A DNA stretch of 64,000 bases from the NCBI RefSeq assembly GCF_000733935.1, contig NZ_JPON01000001.1:992001-1056000 (forward strand), read 5' to 3'. This DNA comes from Methylomarinum vadi. Its GTDB lineage: Bacteria > Pseudomonadota > Gammaproteobacteria > Methylococcales > Methylomonadaceae. The position numbers and the translations under genes were made by a program. Under the pieces are notes generated by a model. The model did no database searches. It saw nothing but the letters and a program-made list of their open reading frames with translations, and was not told the DNA's origin. Numbering within the stretch: position 1 is the stretch's first letter; every line of letters begins with the position of its first letter. Positions 15,989 through 25,084 of the stretch are shown piece after piece.

Positions 15989-18583
15989 TTAAACCCCAAG
16001 CTTCCCCTTCAATTTCTCGAAAGCACTCTCCAAGGAAGTATCCATGGCCACGACCCGGTTCATGGCGATAATCACCCTCGTCAATTGCGGAAAACCGGTG
16101 CTGCGTGTCGCCTTAGTATAAACAGGCTGAATATAAAGCAATCTTCCGTCCACGGGCACGATAATCATTCGGCCTTTAATAACGCTAGTCCCCCGTTGTT
16201 GCCAGAGAGTCAGTTGGCGGGAAATCTCCGGGTCCTGGTTGATCAAACCGCTTATCTGTGCCGGCCCTTCAACCTGCTGGTCTACCGGGAAACGATAGTT
16301 GACAATGTCGGCGGAATAGGCTGACTGGCAATCGGCGGCTTTTATGCAGCCGGCCATGGTAATCATGCCGAGATTGGCGCGACCGATTTGGGCCATCGGG
16401 GCAACCAACAAAAACCGGTATAAATCCGGATTGGCCTTGCTTACGCCACCTCCAGGAATCAGCGTCAGAAAATACGGCAACATTTTTTTGCCGTCGAGTT
16501 GCGGAAAAGTCATTGCCTCGCTTTGTTGATAATACACATCCGGATTTGTCTGGTGATAGCGAGCATACACCGCCATTTGTAACGCGAACAATCGACTCGG
16601 ATAACTCAGATGATTGATAAAGGATTGCGGAATTTCCGCCGCATTTTTAAATAGCATCGGATAAATATTGCGGTATGTCGTCGCGATGGGATCATTCGGA
16701 TCGACCAAGTAAAAATCTACATCTCCGTTGTAGGCATCGACAATAATTTTGACCGAGTTACGAAGATAGTTCACGGGCTTGACTTCCATCCCGTCATCGA
16801 GCGGAAAATCGTAACTAGCGACAACAGGAAAACGATCGGAGGTGGTATAGGCATCGACTATCCAATAAATTTTGTTGTTTATCACGACCGGATAGGGATT
16901 GGGATCAAGCGTTAAAAACGGCGCCAATGTATTGACCCGTTCGATGATATTACGCCTGAACAACATCCGGCTATCTTCGGTCATGTTAGTCGTGAACAGC
17001 AAGTCGAAATCCTGGAAATACGCGGACAGGACGATTCTGCGCAATAAAGAAGAAATCGTCACGCCGCCTTCCACCATCAAATCGTTACGCAGTCGAAAAG
17101 TTGCGCCTTTAGGGTGCGGCGGACGTGCGTCATTGGGAGTGATGGCATAAGCGTATTTCGCCATCCCATAGAAAATTTGTGGTTGCTTGATCTTCAGTTG
17201 CTCATAATCGGTCAGATTATTTAAATCGCGGATCAACCATTGCATCGGCTGATCGGCCTGCTGCAAAGACGGCGTCATGACCAGACCGTAACCATGCGTA
17301 TAGATAAAATGTAGATTGTTCCAAGTCTTGGCCGATCTTGGTAACCGGTAAAAATTCAACTCACGGGCGGCGACATTGACCTGAACATTAACCCCTTCAA
17401 GCCGATATCGATCAACCGCGACATCCTTAAATGCGAAAAAAGGCCTGATGGCCTGCATCTGGTCGTAACCGGCCAACAAAAGCTCATGGTCCCATAATGG
17501 AATGTTTTTTAATACGTCTTTGATGGCTTGGCTATTTAATGGAGCTGATTCGCTTTTTAATGGGTACTCGACAATGTCAACCTGATTCAGGCCGAATCCT
17601 TGTAAAGTCGCTTCGATGTTATAAGCCATATTTTTACGTTCCGCCGTGACCGGATTGGCGGCAACATAAAATCGATCGATCAAGGAGGGAACCCAATGGG
17701 TCTGCTTAAAGGCTACCATGGCAAAGTAAATCAACGCGCTCGCGCACATCCATTTCAAACCGCGCCGGGTATAGAGATATACGACCGCCGAAAAAGCGGC
17801 GACGATGAAAAACAGAAAATTCAGCCAGATCAACGGTAGTTGAAAATTCATTTCCACAAAACCGGGTCCGAAATAGACGGGCTGGTGGCGGTCGACATAA
17901 AGAATCTCGTAACGCTCCAGGTTAATGGACCAGGCTAAAATCGCGACAATCACGCCAATCAATAACGCCAGATGAATTTTGGCGCCGCCTGGCAACAACT
18001 CCCTATCGGTTTGCTGACGATTCGCTTGCCAATAGCAAGCGGCAATGGTGGCAAACAATAACGAAAAAACCACCAGCATTTCATTTTGCACCAATTTGAT
18101 CAACGGAAATGACAATAAGTAAAAGCTGACATCCTGACCAAAAACCGGGTCTTTCATATTCGAACCCGCATTGAAGAAGAACAACAGAAAATCTTCCCAA
18201 TGCAAATAAATCGGGGTCAAAATCGGCATCGTGAAAATGGCCACGCAAATCATGGCCAACCTGACCGACGGCGTCAATAACAGCACGGCAAGCCTGTTTT
18301 TAAGTCCCGAGCCGCCGAACAAGCCAGCCGGATCGATGCGTAATAGTCGCGGAATCAAGATGAAATTAACAAAGATAAATCCCCCCTGAACCAGCGTAAT
18401 CGCCAAAGCGATAAGATCCCTGTAAACCACGCGCATTAAATAGTACAGCAGCATGCCCAACGACGCATGCCACCAGATTTCCACCAAAAAATGCATGGCG
18501 GCGAAACCCAATAAACCGCTAATCAGTAAAAACCCACTTCCCAGGGCAATAAAACGTGTAGAAGCATTCAATTTGGCTTGCAT
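15989..18583 (-). CDS. UPF0182 family large membrane protein
   Basis: An 864-residue protein of the UPF0182 (COG1615) family of unknown function. About seven hydrophobic helices occupy the first 300 residues, starting FIALGSGFLLISGLLGFAAM; a large soluble domain follows, containing the family blocks ILYVDRHQPVYFGPGF, NNLHFIYTHGYGLVMTP and VDFYLVDPNDPIATTYRNIYP. The C-terminal part ends in a helical tail (ALES-FEKLKGKLGV). It is transcribed alone; no neighbour suggests a role. Confidence 0.9.
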   Translation of the reverse strand: MQAKLNASTRFIALGSGFLLISGLLGFAAMHFLVEIWWHASLGMLLYYLMRVVYRDLIALAITLVQGGFIFVNFILIPRLLRIDPAGLFGGSGLKNRLAVLLLTPSVRLAMICVAIFTMPILTPIYLHWEDFLLFFFNAGSNMKDPVFGQDVSFYLLSFPLIKLVQNEMLVVFSLLFATIAACYWQANRQQTDRELLPGGAKIHLALLIGVIVAILAWSINLERYEILYVDRHQPVYFGPGFVEMNFQLPLIWLNFLFFIVAAFSAVVYLYTRRGLKWMCASALIYFAMVAFKQTHWVPSLIDRFYVAANPVTAERKNMAYNIEATLQGFGLNQVDIVEYPLKSESAPLNSQAIKDVLKNIPLWDHELLLAGYDQMQAIRPFFAFKDVAVDRYRLEGVNVQVNVAARELNFYRLPRSAKTWNNLHFIYTHGYGLVMTPSLQQADQPMQWLIRDLNNLTDYEQLKIKQPQIFYGMAKYAYAITPNDARPPHPKGATFRLRNDLMVEGGVTISSLLRRIVLSAYFQDFDLLFTTNMTEDSRMLFRRNIIERVNTLAPFLTLDPNPYPVVINNKIYWIVDAYTTSDRFPVVASYDFPLDDGMEVKPVNYLRNSVKIIVDAYNGDVDFYLVDPNDPIATTYRNIYPMLFKNAAEIPQSFINHLSYPSRLFALQMAVYARYHQTNPDVYYQQSEAMTFPQLDGKKMLPYFLTLIPGGGVSKANPDLYRFLLVAPMAQIGRANLGMITMAGCIKAADCQSAYSADIVNYRFPVDQQVEGPAQISGLINQDPEISRQLTLWQQRGTSVIKGRMIIVPVDGRLLYIQPVYTKATRSTGFPQLTRVIIAMNRVVAMDTSLESAFEKLKGKLGV

Positions 18584-19036
18584 ATGATTTCGTCTTTGAA
18601 TCGCTGGAACATTACGGGATGATAATGGAATTATCTAAAAAAACTAAGGCTTATCGATAAATGAACCAAATCGATGCCTAAACCCGGCTCAGCAATACTA
18701 TGCAAACTAACATAGCGACGAACCAATGTACTGCGACTGGCATTATCGTTTCGCATTGAAACTAAAATGAAATTCAATCCGCGTGTTTCTGGACAATACC
18801 CCCATGCTGGCTCACTGCCAGGATTGCGGAAACTAAAGCCCTTGTAAAAGCTCTCGTTGATTCCGCGTAAAAGATGGATTAAGAGAATAAAGCAGATTTT
18901 GCCTCTTTTATCGGTAATTGTTTGCCGAGAAATTGCAGAATCGGTAATCAGAAGTCATCGCATAGGCTTTCAACAGCTTAATTCGATATTCGGGACATTT
19001 CTTAATTGTTTCCTTTTAAAACAATAAAAAAATATC
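18584..19036. other. Intergenic stretch without recognisable gene
   Basis: This is the gap between the divergent UPF0182 gene and the cold-shock gene. I see no open frame with family similarity, tRNA or clear repeat in it. It is AT-rich towards the right end, where the cold-shock promoter begins. Confidence 0.6.
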
Positions 19037-19219
19037 TTGACTTACCTGAATTAGAACTTCATACTGACCCCAGCTTGAAAATAAGATTTACCCTCTGTTT
19101 ACGATATCGGCGTTTCTCCTAGGAAGTTCTCGTCCTGTTTTTCATAAAGTAAGTTCTAATTTTTATCAGCTACATCCGCCTCATGAAGGCATTTTTTCAA
19201 TTTTATTATAGGACTTACT
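19037..19219 (+). promoter_or_regulatory. Cold-shock gene promoter and long 5' leader
   Basis: A sigma-70-like promoter is visible: TTGACT (19037-19042), a 17-base spacer and CATACT (19060-19065). Transcription would start near 19072, giving a leader of about 148 bases before the ATG at 19220. Long structured leaders of this size are characteristic of cspA-type genes, where they act as temperature-sensing RNA. A ribosome site AGGA lies at 19210-19213. Confidence 0.6.
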
Positions 19220-19432
19220 ATGTCTACGACTATCGGCACCGTTAAATGGTTTAATTCTGAAAAAGGTTTCGGCTTTATTGAACAACAATCAGGCCCTGAT
19301 GTTTTTGTTCACTTCAGAAGTATTATTAATGACGGTGGCTATAAAACCCTTGAAGAAAACCAAAGGGTTGAATTCAGCGTAACCCGTGGCCCCAAAGGCC
19401 CTCAAGCGGAAAATGTCAAAGTCATCAACTAA
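19220..19432 (+). CDS. Cold-shock protein (CspA family)
   Basis: A 70-residue single cold-shock domain: [27 protein letters not shown] carries both RNA-binding motifs (RNP1 KGFGFI, RNP2 VFVHF), and it ends [15 protein letters not shown]. Such proteins bind single-stranded RNA and act as RNA chaperones in the cold. It is monocistronic, with its own promoter, long leader and terminator, and heads a group with a desaturase, an RRM protein and a DEAD-box helicase, all of types linked to cold adaptation. Confidence 0.96.
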   Translation: MSTTIGTVKWFNSEKGFGFIEQQSGPDVFVHFRSIINDGGYKTLEENQRVEFSVTRGPKGPQAENVKVIN

Positions 19433-19440
19433 TTGACTTT

Positions 19441-19475
19441 ACAGACTGCCGTCTCAAGGCGGCAGTCTGTTTTTC
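19441..19475 (+). terminator. Intrinsic terminator of the cold-shock gene
   Basis: An 11-bp perfect stem, ACAGACTGCCG pairing with CGGCAGTCTGT around an eight-base loop, is followed by TTTT. It begins eight bases after the stop codon. Confidence 0.92.
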
Positions 19476-19899
19476 AACATGAAACCCGCCAAGCCATAAT
19501 CAACTTATTGTATATGTTAACGCCTGATGACAATGGCGTTTGGTCGACATAAGCATGGCTCTTTCATCTGTTAGTCATCGTTGAACTTTTCCATTCTTTG
19601 TTGAACAAACCTCTTAAAACGACAAGTCGCAAACACGACTCGTTGGTTTTCTTATCCGCACCTTAGATGTTTGGATAAGAATTTGCACCGCCTGAAATTT
19701 CTTATTTATTTCCAGCCTGCTTTAACCGTTAACCCATCGATCTTCGCTTGATTTTATCCATCAGCCGAACCCGTTCCATTGGGTAGCATTTTTACTTCCC
19801 CTTTTCATTTAACAACCGATCACTCAAATTTCGGAGTATCAGTTGAAAAGAATCAGGGCATTGCCCAAGATTCCGTTTTAGTTTTATAGAGTTATCATT
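19476..19899. other. Intergenic stretch, probable desaturase leader
   Basis: It lies between the cold-shock terminator and the desaturase start. No gene or RNA is recognised. A long leader for the desaturase is possible; I could not identify a convincing promoter. Confidence 0.5.
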
Positions 19900-20452
19900 A
19901 TGTCGCAACGAGTTCCCCCTCCGGAAACCTTTGTATCCTCCCCATCAGAAAACAACCACGCCGTTCGTGAAAACCTGATTCAGAGCGTATCCAAATATGC
20001 GCAAGCCGACTATCGCAAGGCGTATTGGCAAGTCGCGAACACTTTTTTACCATACCTCGGCCTCTGGGCTCTGATGGTTCTAACCGTGGTTTATTATCTT
20101 CCGGTTTGGACGACCCTGCTATTGGCGGTGCCGGCTTCCGGTTTTTTGGTTCGGATTTTTATTTTGTTCCATGATTGTTGTCACGGTGCATTTTTCCCTT
20201 CGCGGCGCGCTAACCGAATTCTAGGCTATGTGGCCGGCATTCTGACCTTCACGCCGTTCGAGGATTGGCAGCGCACGCACACGATCCACCATGCTGCGTC
20301 AGGCAATCTGGATCGTCGCGGTACCGGTGACATCTGGACCTTGACGGTCGATGAATATCTGTCGGCATCGAGACTAAACAACCACCCGCTCAAGCGGGTG
20401 GGTTCCAATAACGGACTGAAAGTCCGGATACGCGTCGACTAAACGACGCGTC

Positions 20453-20884
20453 TTAGTCGGGCTCCATCTTGAAATTATCGTTTGGATTAGGTTCAAAGTG
20501 ATGCTCCAAATATTGCTTTATCATCTCATCAGTCATTTGCCCCACTGTGGCGCAAAAATAACCGCGGGCCCAAAAATGTCGACCCCAATATCGCTTTTTC
20601 AAGTGCGGGAACTCTTCGAACAGATAGCTCGAAGTTCGTCCCTTGATTCGCCTCATGATTTCGCTTGGGGCCATAGTCGGCGGCGCACTCACCAAAATGT
20701 GCACATGATCTTTGCTCACGACACCTTTGATAATCCGTATCTCAAAGGCTTCGCATGTCTGCCGCACCAAGTCTCTCACTCGTTCGGCTATTTCATCCTT
20801 CAGCACTTTATAACGATACTTCGTAACCCAAACAAAATGATACTCAATTTGGTAAACCGTATGGCTGCCGTATCTATAGTCCAT
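20453..20884 (-). CDS. tnpA: IS200-family Y1 HUH transposase TnpA, intact
   Basis: A 143-residue transposase that cuts and joins single-stranded DNA. The ATG at 20884 follows AAGGAGGT with a five-base spacer. Residues from MDYRYGSHTVYQIEYHFVWVTKYRYKVL to HVHILVSAPP give the HUH motif (His60, His62); MIKQYLEHHF carries the catalytic tyrosine (Tyr125); RYWGRHFWARGYFCATVG precedes it. Length and motif spacing are those of IS200/IS605 TnpA. No tnpB is present. It may serve the four truncated copies in trans. Confidence 0.95.
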   Translation of the reverse strand: MDYRYGSHTVYQIEYHFVWVTKYRYKVLKDEIAERVRDLVRQTCEAFEIRIIKGVVSKDHVHILVSAPPTMAPSEIMRRIKGRTSSYLFEEFPHLKKRYWGRHFWARGYFCATVGQMTDEMIKQYLEHHFEPNPNDNFKMEPD

Positions 20885-20906
20885 CGCCACCTCCTTGGGC
20901 AAATTA

Positions 20907-21020
20907 TCGCAGCTAAAGCTGACCGGCTAAAGCCGGTGGTTTAAACCTTATGATGGATAATTATCGCAGCTAAAGCTGACCGGCTAAAGCCGGTGGTTTA
21001 AACCTTATGATGGATAATTA
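20907..21020. repeat. Tandem duplication of the IS end in copy 2 (2 x 57 bp)
   Basis: Two perfect 57-bp units lie head to tail, each beginning TCGCAGCTAAAGCTGACC and ending GGATAATTA. Each contains the ACCGGC-TAAA-GCCGGT hairpin. Both are preceded by AATTA, so slippage between these short repeats or an aberrant end-joining event could have created them. Confidence 0.9.
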
Positions 21021-21622
21021 AGCGCCTGGGTTATCGATTGTTTCGCAACCCCTTAATTTTATTTACCGTCATTCCGATGGTACTATTTTTGATCCTGCAA
21101 CGTTTTTCGAGCCATGGCGCGAAAAAACGTGAACGCCTGAGTGTCCTCTATACCAATCTCGCTCTGGTTGCGATTATTGGCTCGATGGGCCTGACGCTGG
21201 GATTTTGGAATTATCTGTTGATTCAATTGCCGATCATCATCTTAGCGGCGACCGCAGGCATGTGGTTATTTTATGTTCAACATCAATACGAGGATGCCTA
21301 CTGGGAGCGCCAGCATAATTGGGATTTGACCAGCTCGGGACTCGAGGGGAGTTCGTATTATAAACTGCCCAGGGCTCTACAATGGATCGCAGGCAACATT
21401 GGCCTGCATCACATTCATCATGTCAGAGCGAATATCCCGAACTACAACTTGCAGCGCTGTTATAACGAAGTACCGCTATTGCAGACGGTGAAACCGTTGA
21501 CGCTGCGTACGAGTTTAAAATCGTTGTGGTTGAATCTGTGGGATGAACAGAAGCAAAAACTGGTCAGTTTCGGCTCGATCAGAATGCTAACTCGCTTAGC
21601 GGGCCAGCAGGCTGACGCCTAA

Positions 21623-22085
21623 CCAAGCTGTAGCTATGGTAAAACATTATCCGTAGCCGCGGTAAATTGAACGACTAAACAGCCCTGCTTCGCTTGCAGG
21701 TCTTCGTAGAAGGATTGCATCCACTCCGCTGGGCCCTTTAATTGGTGCCTAAACGCGAAATAGCCTATAATCTAGGTTGTTTTATCGTTTTTATGCGCAC
21801 AAGTCGTTTGTTTTCAGTCTTGATAAATAAGCGAACGTCAAGGCTTCTCGACGTGTTGCAAACATCGAAATTCACAGTCCCCTTCCCAATGCTGGAGACA
21901 ATCGCGTCATCTGAAACAGCTGACCACGCTCCAGAATCCGCGCTACGCTTGTCCCGGGGATAGCAAGCAAACTGATGACTTGCCTTTTCCAGCGACGATT
22001 CAACCAGCGTAGCCTCATTCGTTGTATGCCCGGTCAATGATATCGACCAACGCATACAGTCTTTCACTCTCACTAAGGACACCTT
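21623..22085. other. Intergenic stretch upstream of RRM gene
   Basis: No recognised gene. Short open frames here lack family similarity and ribosome sites. The region ends in AAGGAC just before the RRM start and may form a leader for that gene. Confidence 0.5.
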
Positions 22086-22349
22086 TTGAAAAGAATATTT
22101 GTTGGAAATTTACCTAGCGATGCGACTGAAACCAGTGTGACGGCTTTGTTTTCGGAATTCGGTAAAGTGCATTCGATTGAGATCGTCACCGATATGTTCA
22201 GCGGTCAATGCAAGGGTTTTGGCTATGTCGGCATGGAAGGCCATGAAGCCAGGGCGGCCATCGCCAAACTCAGCGGCACTCTGTTCGGCGGCAAGTCGCT
22301 CAGGGTCGGTTTCGAGAATACTTCGCACAAAAAAGGCAGACGCCGCTAG
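22086..22349 (+). CDS. RRM-domain RNA-binding protein
   Basis: An 87-residue single RNA-recognition motif: RNP2 is KRIFVGNLPS and RNP1 is KGFGYVGM, followed by a basic tail SHKKGRRR. The start is TTG, with AAGGAC upstream; no alternative ATG gives the first beta strand. Small bacterial RRM proteins are often cold-induced. It precedes the RhlE-type helicase by 139 bp on the same strand. Confidence 0.92.
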   Translation: MKRIFVGNLPSDATETSVTALFSEFGKVHSIEIVTDMFSGQCKGFGYVGMEGHEARAAIAKLSGTLFGGKSLRVGFENTSHKKGRRR

Positions 22350-23278
22350 CCCCAGTCGAATATTTCTTCTTATTTCCAGGTTGCGGACGGCCGCTAACAG
22401 CGGAGAGATTCTTCGACAATAGCGCCGTCCCGTCAGTTCTATTATTTTACCTTTAGCGGGATTCAATCCCCATTATTTGAGATTCCTTATGTCATTTTTT
22501 TCTCTCGGCCTGTCCGAGCCCCTGTTGCGCGCGATCAGCGATTCAGGCTATCACTCGCCGACGCCGATACAACAACAGGCGATACCATCGATTTTATCGG
22601 GTCGAGACCTGCTTGCCGCCGCACAAACCGGGACAGGCAAGACCGCCGGCTTTACCTTGCCCATCCTTGAGCGCCTGGCCGCCAAGCCTATCAGCGGCAA
22701 GCGCCCCATCAGGGCACTGATTATAACGCCGACCCGCGAACTGGCCGCGCAAGTGGCCGAATCGGTCAACAAATACGGGGCGCATCAGCAACCGCGACTC
22801 AAATCCGATGTCGTGTTCGGCGGCGTCAAGATCAACCCGCAAATGCTGCGGTTACGCGGCGGCGTCGATATCTTAACGGCTACGCCGGGGCGGTTACTCG
22901 ATCTGGTCGAGCAGAATGCGGTCAAATTGAATCAGGTCGAGATCCTGGTTCTGGATGAAGCCGACCGCATGTTGGATATGGGATTCATCAGAGACATCAA
23001 CAAGGTATTGGCGTTATTGCCGAAAAAACGGCAAAACTTGCTGTTCTCGGCGACCTTTTCCGCCGACATCCGCCGATTGACCCAAAACCTATTGATCAAG
23101 CCTGTAAAAATCGAAGTGGCGGTTGAAAACACCGCCGCCGAGACCATCGAGCAGATCGCCTACCAGGTAGATAAAACGTCTAAAACTGCTTTCTTGACGC
23201 ATTTGATCAAAAGCAACGACTGGCAACAGGTATTGGTTTTTACCAGCACCAAACACGGCGCCAACCGCCTGACGAAGA

Positions 23279-23870
23279 ACTAAACAACCACCCGCTCAAG
23301 CGGGTGGGTTCCAATAACGGACTGAAAGTCCGGATACGCGTCGACTAAACGACGCGTCTTAGTCGGGCTCCATCTTGAAATTATCGTTTGGATTAGGTTC
23401 AAAGTGATGCTCCAAATATTGCTTTATCATCTCATCAGTCATTTGCCCCACTGTGGCGCAAAAATAACCGCGGGCTCAAAAATGTCGACCCCAATATCGC
23501 TTTTTCAAGTGCGGGAACTCTTCGAACAGATAGCTCGAAGTTCGTCCCTTGATTCGCCTCATGATTTCGCTTGGGGCCATAGTCGGCGGCGCACTCACCA
23601 AAATGTGCACATGATCTTTGCTCACGACACCTTTGATAATCCGTATCTCAAAGGCTTCGCATGTCTGCCGCACCAAGTCTCTCACTCGTTCGGCTATTTC
23701 ATCCTTCAGCACTTTATAACGATACTTCGTAACCCAAACAAAATGATACTCAATTTGGTAAACCGTATGGCTGCCGTATCTATAGTCCATCGCCACCTCC
23801 TTGGGCAAATTATCGCAGCTAAAGCTGACCGGCTAAAGCCGGTGGTTTAAACCTTATGATGGATAATTAA
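23279..23870 (-). mobile_element. IS200-like element, copy 3 (592 bp, transposase truncated)
   Basis: It interrupts the helicase between its two RecA-like domains. By eye it is identical to copies 1, 4 and 5. It forms a direct repeat with copy 4, only 319 bp away, so recombination between them would delete the middle helicase piece. Confidence 0.92.
23359..23790 (-). pseudogene. tnpA: IS200-like transposase TnpA, nonsense-truncated (copy 3)
   Basis: The reading frame matches the intact copy but codon 105 is TGA (changed base at 23476). The catalytic tyrosine lies past the stop. Ribosome site and HUH motif are intact. Confidence 0.88.
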
Positions 23871-24189
23871 ATGCCGCGCACATTAGCGCCAAGGCGATAC
23901 ACGGCAATAAGAGCCAGGGCGCACGAACCGCCGCCTTGGCCGAATTCAAGACCGGCGCGATTCAAGTACTGGTCGCCACCGATGTGGCGGCACGCGGCAT
24001 CGATATTGCCAAGCTACCGCATGTAGTGAATTATGAACTGCCGCGATCCTCTCCCGATTACGTGCACCGCATCGGCCGTACCGGCAGGGCGGGACGTGAA
24101 GGGCTTGCCGTATCGCTGATTTCCCAGGAGGAAAATAACGCGCTACGTCAGGTCGAGAAACTGATCGGCGCGAAAATTACCCGCGGTCG

Positions 24190-24781
24190 ACTAAACAACC
24201 ACCCGCTCAAGCGGGTGGGTTCCAATAACGGACTGAAAGTCCGGATACGCGTCGACTAAACGACGCGTCTTAGTCGGGCTCCATCTTGAAATTATCGTTT
24301 GGATTAGGTTCAAAGTGATGCTCCAAATATTGCTTTATCATCTCATCAGTCATTTGCCCCACTGTGGCGCAAAAATAACCGCGGGCTCAAAAATGTCGAC
24401 CCCAATATCGCTTTTTCAAGTGCGGGAACTCTTCGAACAGATAGCTCGAAGTTCGTCCCTTGATTCGCCTCATGATTTCGCTTGGGGCCATAGTCGGCGG
24501 CGCACTCACCAAAATGTGCACATGATCTTTGCTCACGACACCTTTGATAATCCGTATCTCAAAGGCTTCGCATGTCTGCCGCACCAAGTCTCTCACTCGT
24601 TCGGCTATTTCATCCTTCAGCACTTTATAACGATACTTCGTAACCCAAACAAAATGATACTCAATTTGGTAAACCGTATGGCTGCCGTATCTATAGTCCA
24701 TCGCCACCTCCTTGGGCAAATTATCGCAGCTAAAGCTGACCGGCTAAAGCCGGTGGTTTAAACCTTATGATGGATAATTAA
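24190..24781 (-). mobile_element. IS200-like element, copy 4 (592 bp, transposase truncated)
   Basis: It is inserted eleven codons before the helicase stop (restored tail RIKDFEAIKQAC after TRG). If it had been the only insertion, the helicase could have stayed active with an altered tail; this suggests copy 4 may have preceded copy 3, as inference. Same orientation and target hexamer as the others. Confidence 0.92.
24270..24701 (-). pseudogene. tnpA: IS200-like transposase TnpA, nonsense-truncated (copy 4)
   Basis: As in copies 1, 3 and 5, codon 105 is TGA (changed base at 24387), removing Tyr125. All other visible motifs are intact. Confidence 0.88.
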
Positions 24782-24988
24782 GGATTTTGAAGCCATAAAA
24801 CAGGCTTGTTAATGCACCGGCTTCTTTTGAATTCAGTAGATTTCCCCTTTGAAGTAGCTTTTGCCTTCAGTTGCAATTTATGTGAGTGGACTCTCGTTTT
24901 CAATCCCCTTGTTTTGCCATAATCAATTTCGAGATTGTTGTTAATGTTCGTCTCACCCCCTCGATTTAGTAATCAAGTTAAAATTACC

Positions 24989-25018
24989 AAAGCCGTATGC
25001 TAAATACGGCTTTTTTTT
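24989..25018 (+). terminator. Intrinsic terminator downstream of the helicase
   Basis: AAGCCGTAT pairs with ATACGGCTT around a short loop and runs into eight T residues. It lies about 180 bp after the restored helicase stop. Confidence 0.85.
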
Positions 25019-25084
25019 GGCTAAATCGAGACAAAGCCCCTAGCGCTGCTTAAAATTAAGTATTTATGTCGATCGCAATCTAAC

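Larger units (their letters stand above)
20373..21021 (-). mobile_element. IS200-like element, copy 2 (649 bp, intact transposase)
   Basis: This is the only copy of the family with an uninterrupted transposase. It differs from the other four at one base in tnpA (C at 20570 where they have T) and by an extra 57 bp: the transposase-start end is tandemly duplicated (20907-20963 and 20964-21020). It interrupts the desaturase in the same orientation as all other copies. The pre-insertion target is AATTAA. Confidence 0.92.
19900..21622 (+). pseudogene. Fatty acid desaturase, interrupted by IS200-like copy 2
   Basis: A membrane di-iron desaturase split by the element at 20373-21021. The N-terminal piece (158 codons) has helices and the histidine boxes HDCCH and HTIHH; the C-terminal piece has the third box, HHIHH. 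Joining the flanks through AATTAA gives 1,080 bases, 360 codons, with junction SASRIKRLGYRLFRNP, which matches the family's usual linker. The remaining frame now ends inside the element at 20442, before the last membrane segments, so the product is expected to be inactive. Substrate and regiospecificity are not resolved; a role in membrane fluidity in the cold fits the neighbours. Confidence 0.9.
22489..24812 (+). pseudogene. RhlE-type DEAD-box RNA helicase, interrupted twice by IS200-like copies
   Basis: An ATP-dependent RNA helicase now in three pieces. Piece 1 has the Q motif ([14 protein letters not shown]), [12 protein letters not shown] ([10 protein letters not shown]) and SAT; piece 2 (23871-24189) has [14 protein letters not shown] and [10 protein letters not shown]; piece 3 is a short tail ending at a TAA at 24810-24812. 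Removing both elements while keeping AATTAA at each site gives 1,152 bases, 384 codons, with junctions [20 protein letters not shown] and TRGRIKDFEAIKQAC. The first junction has the spacing expected for RhlE. Piece 1 now ends at a TAA supplied by the element end, so helicase activity is lost. Confidence 0.92.

Noticed and set aside
20373-20374. Target-site duplication at the IS copies
   Set aside because: Flanks of the five copies share only the base A on one side and ATTAA on the other, explained by one retained AATTAA target.
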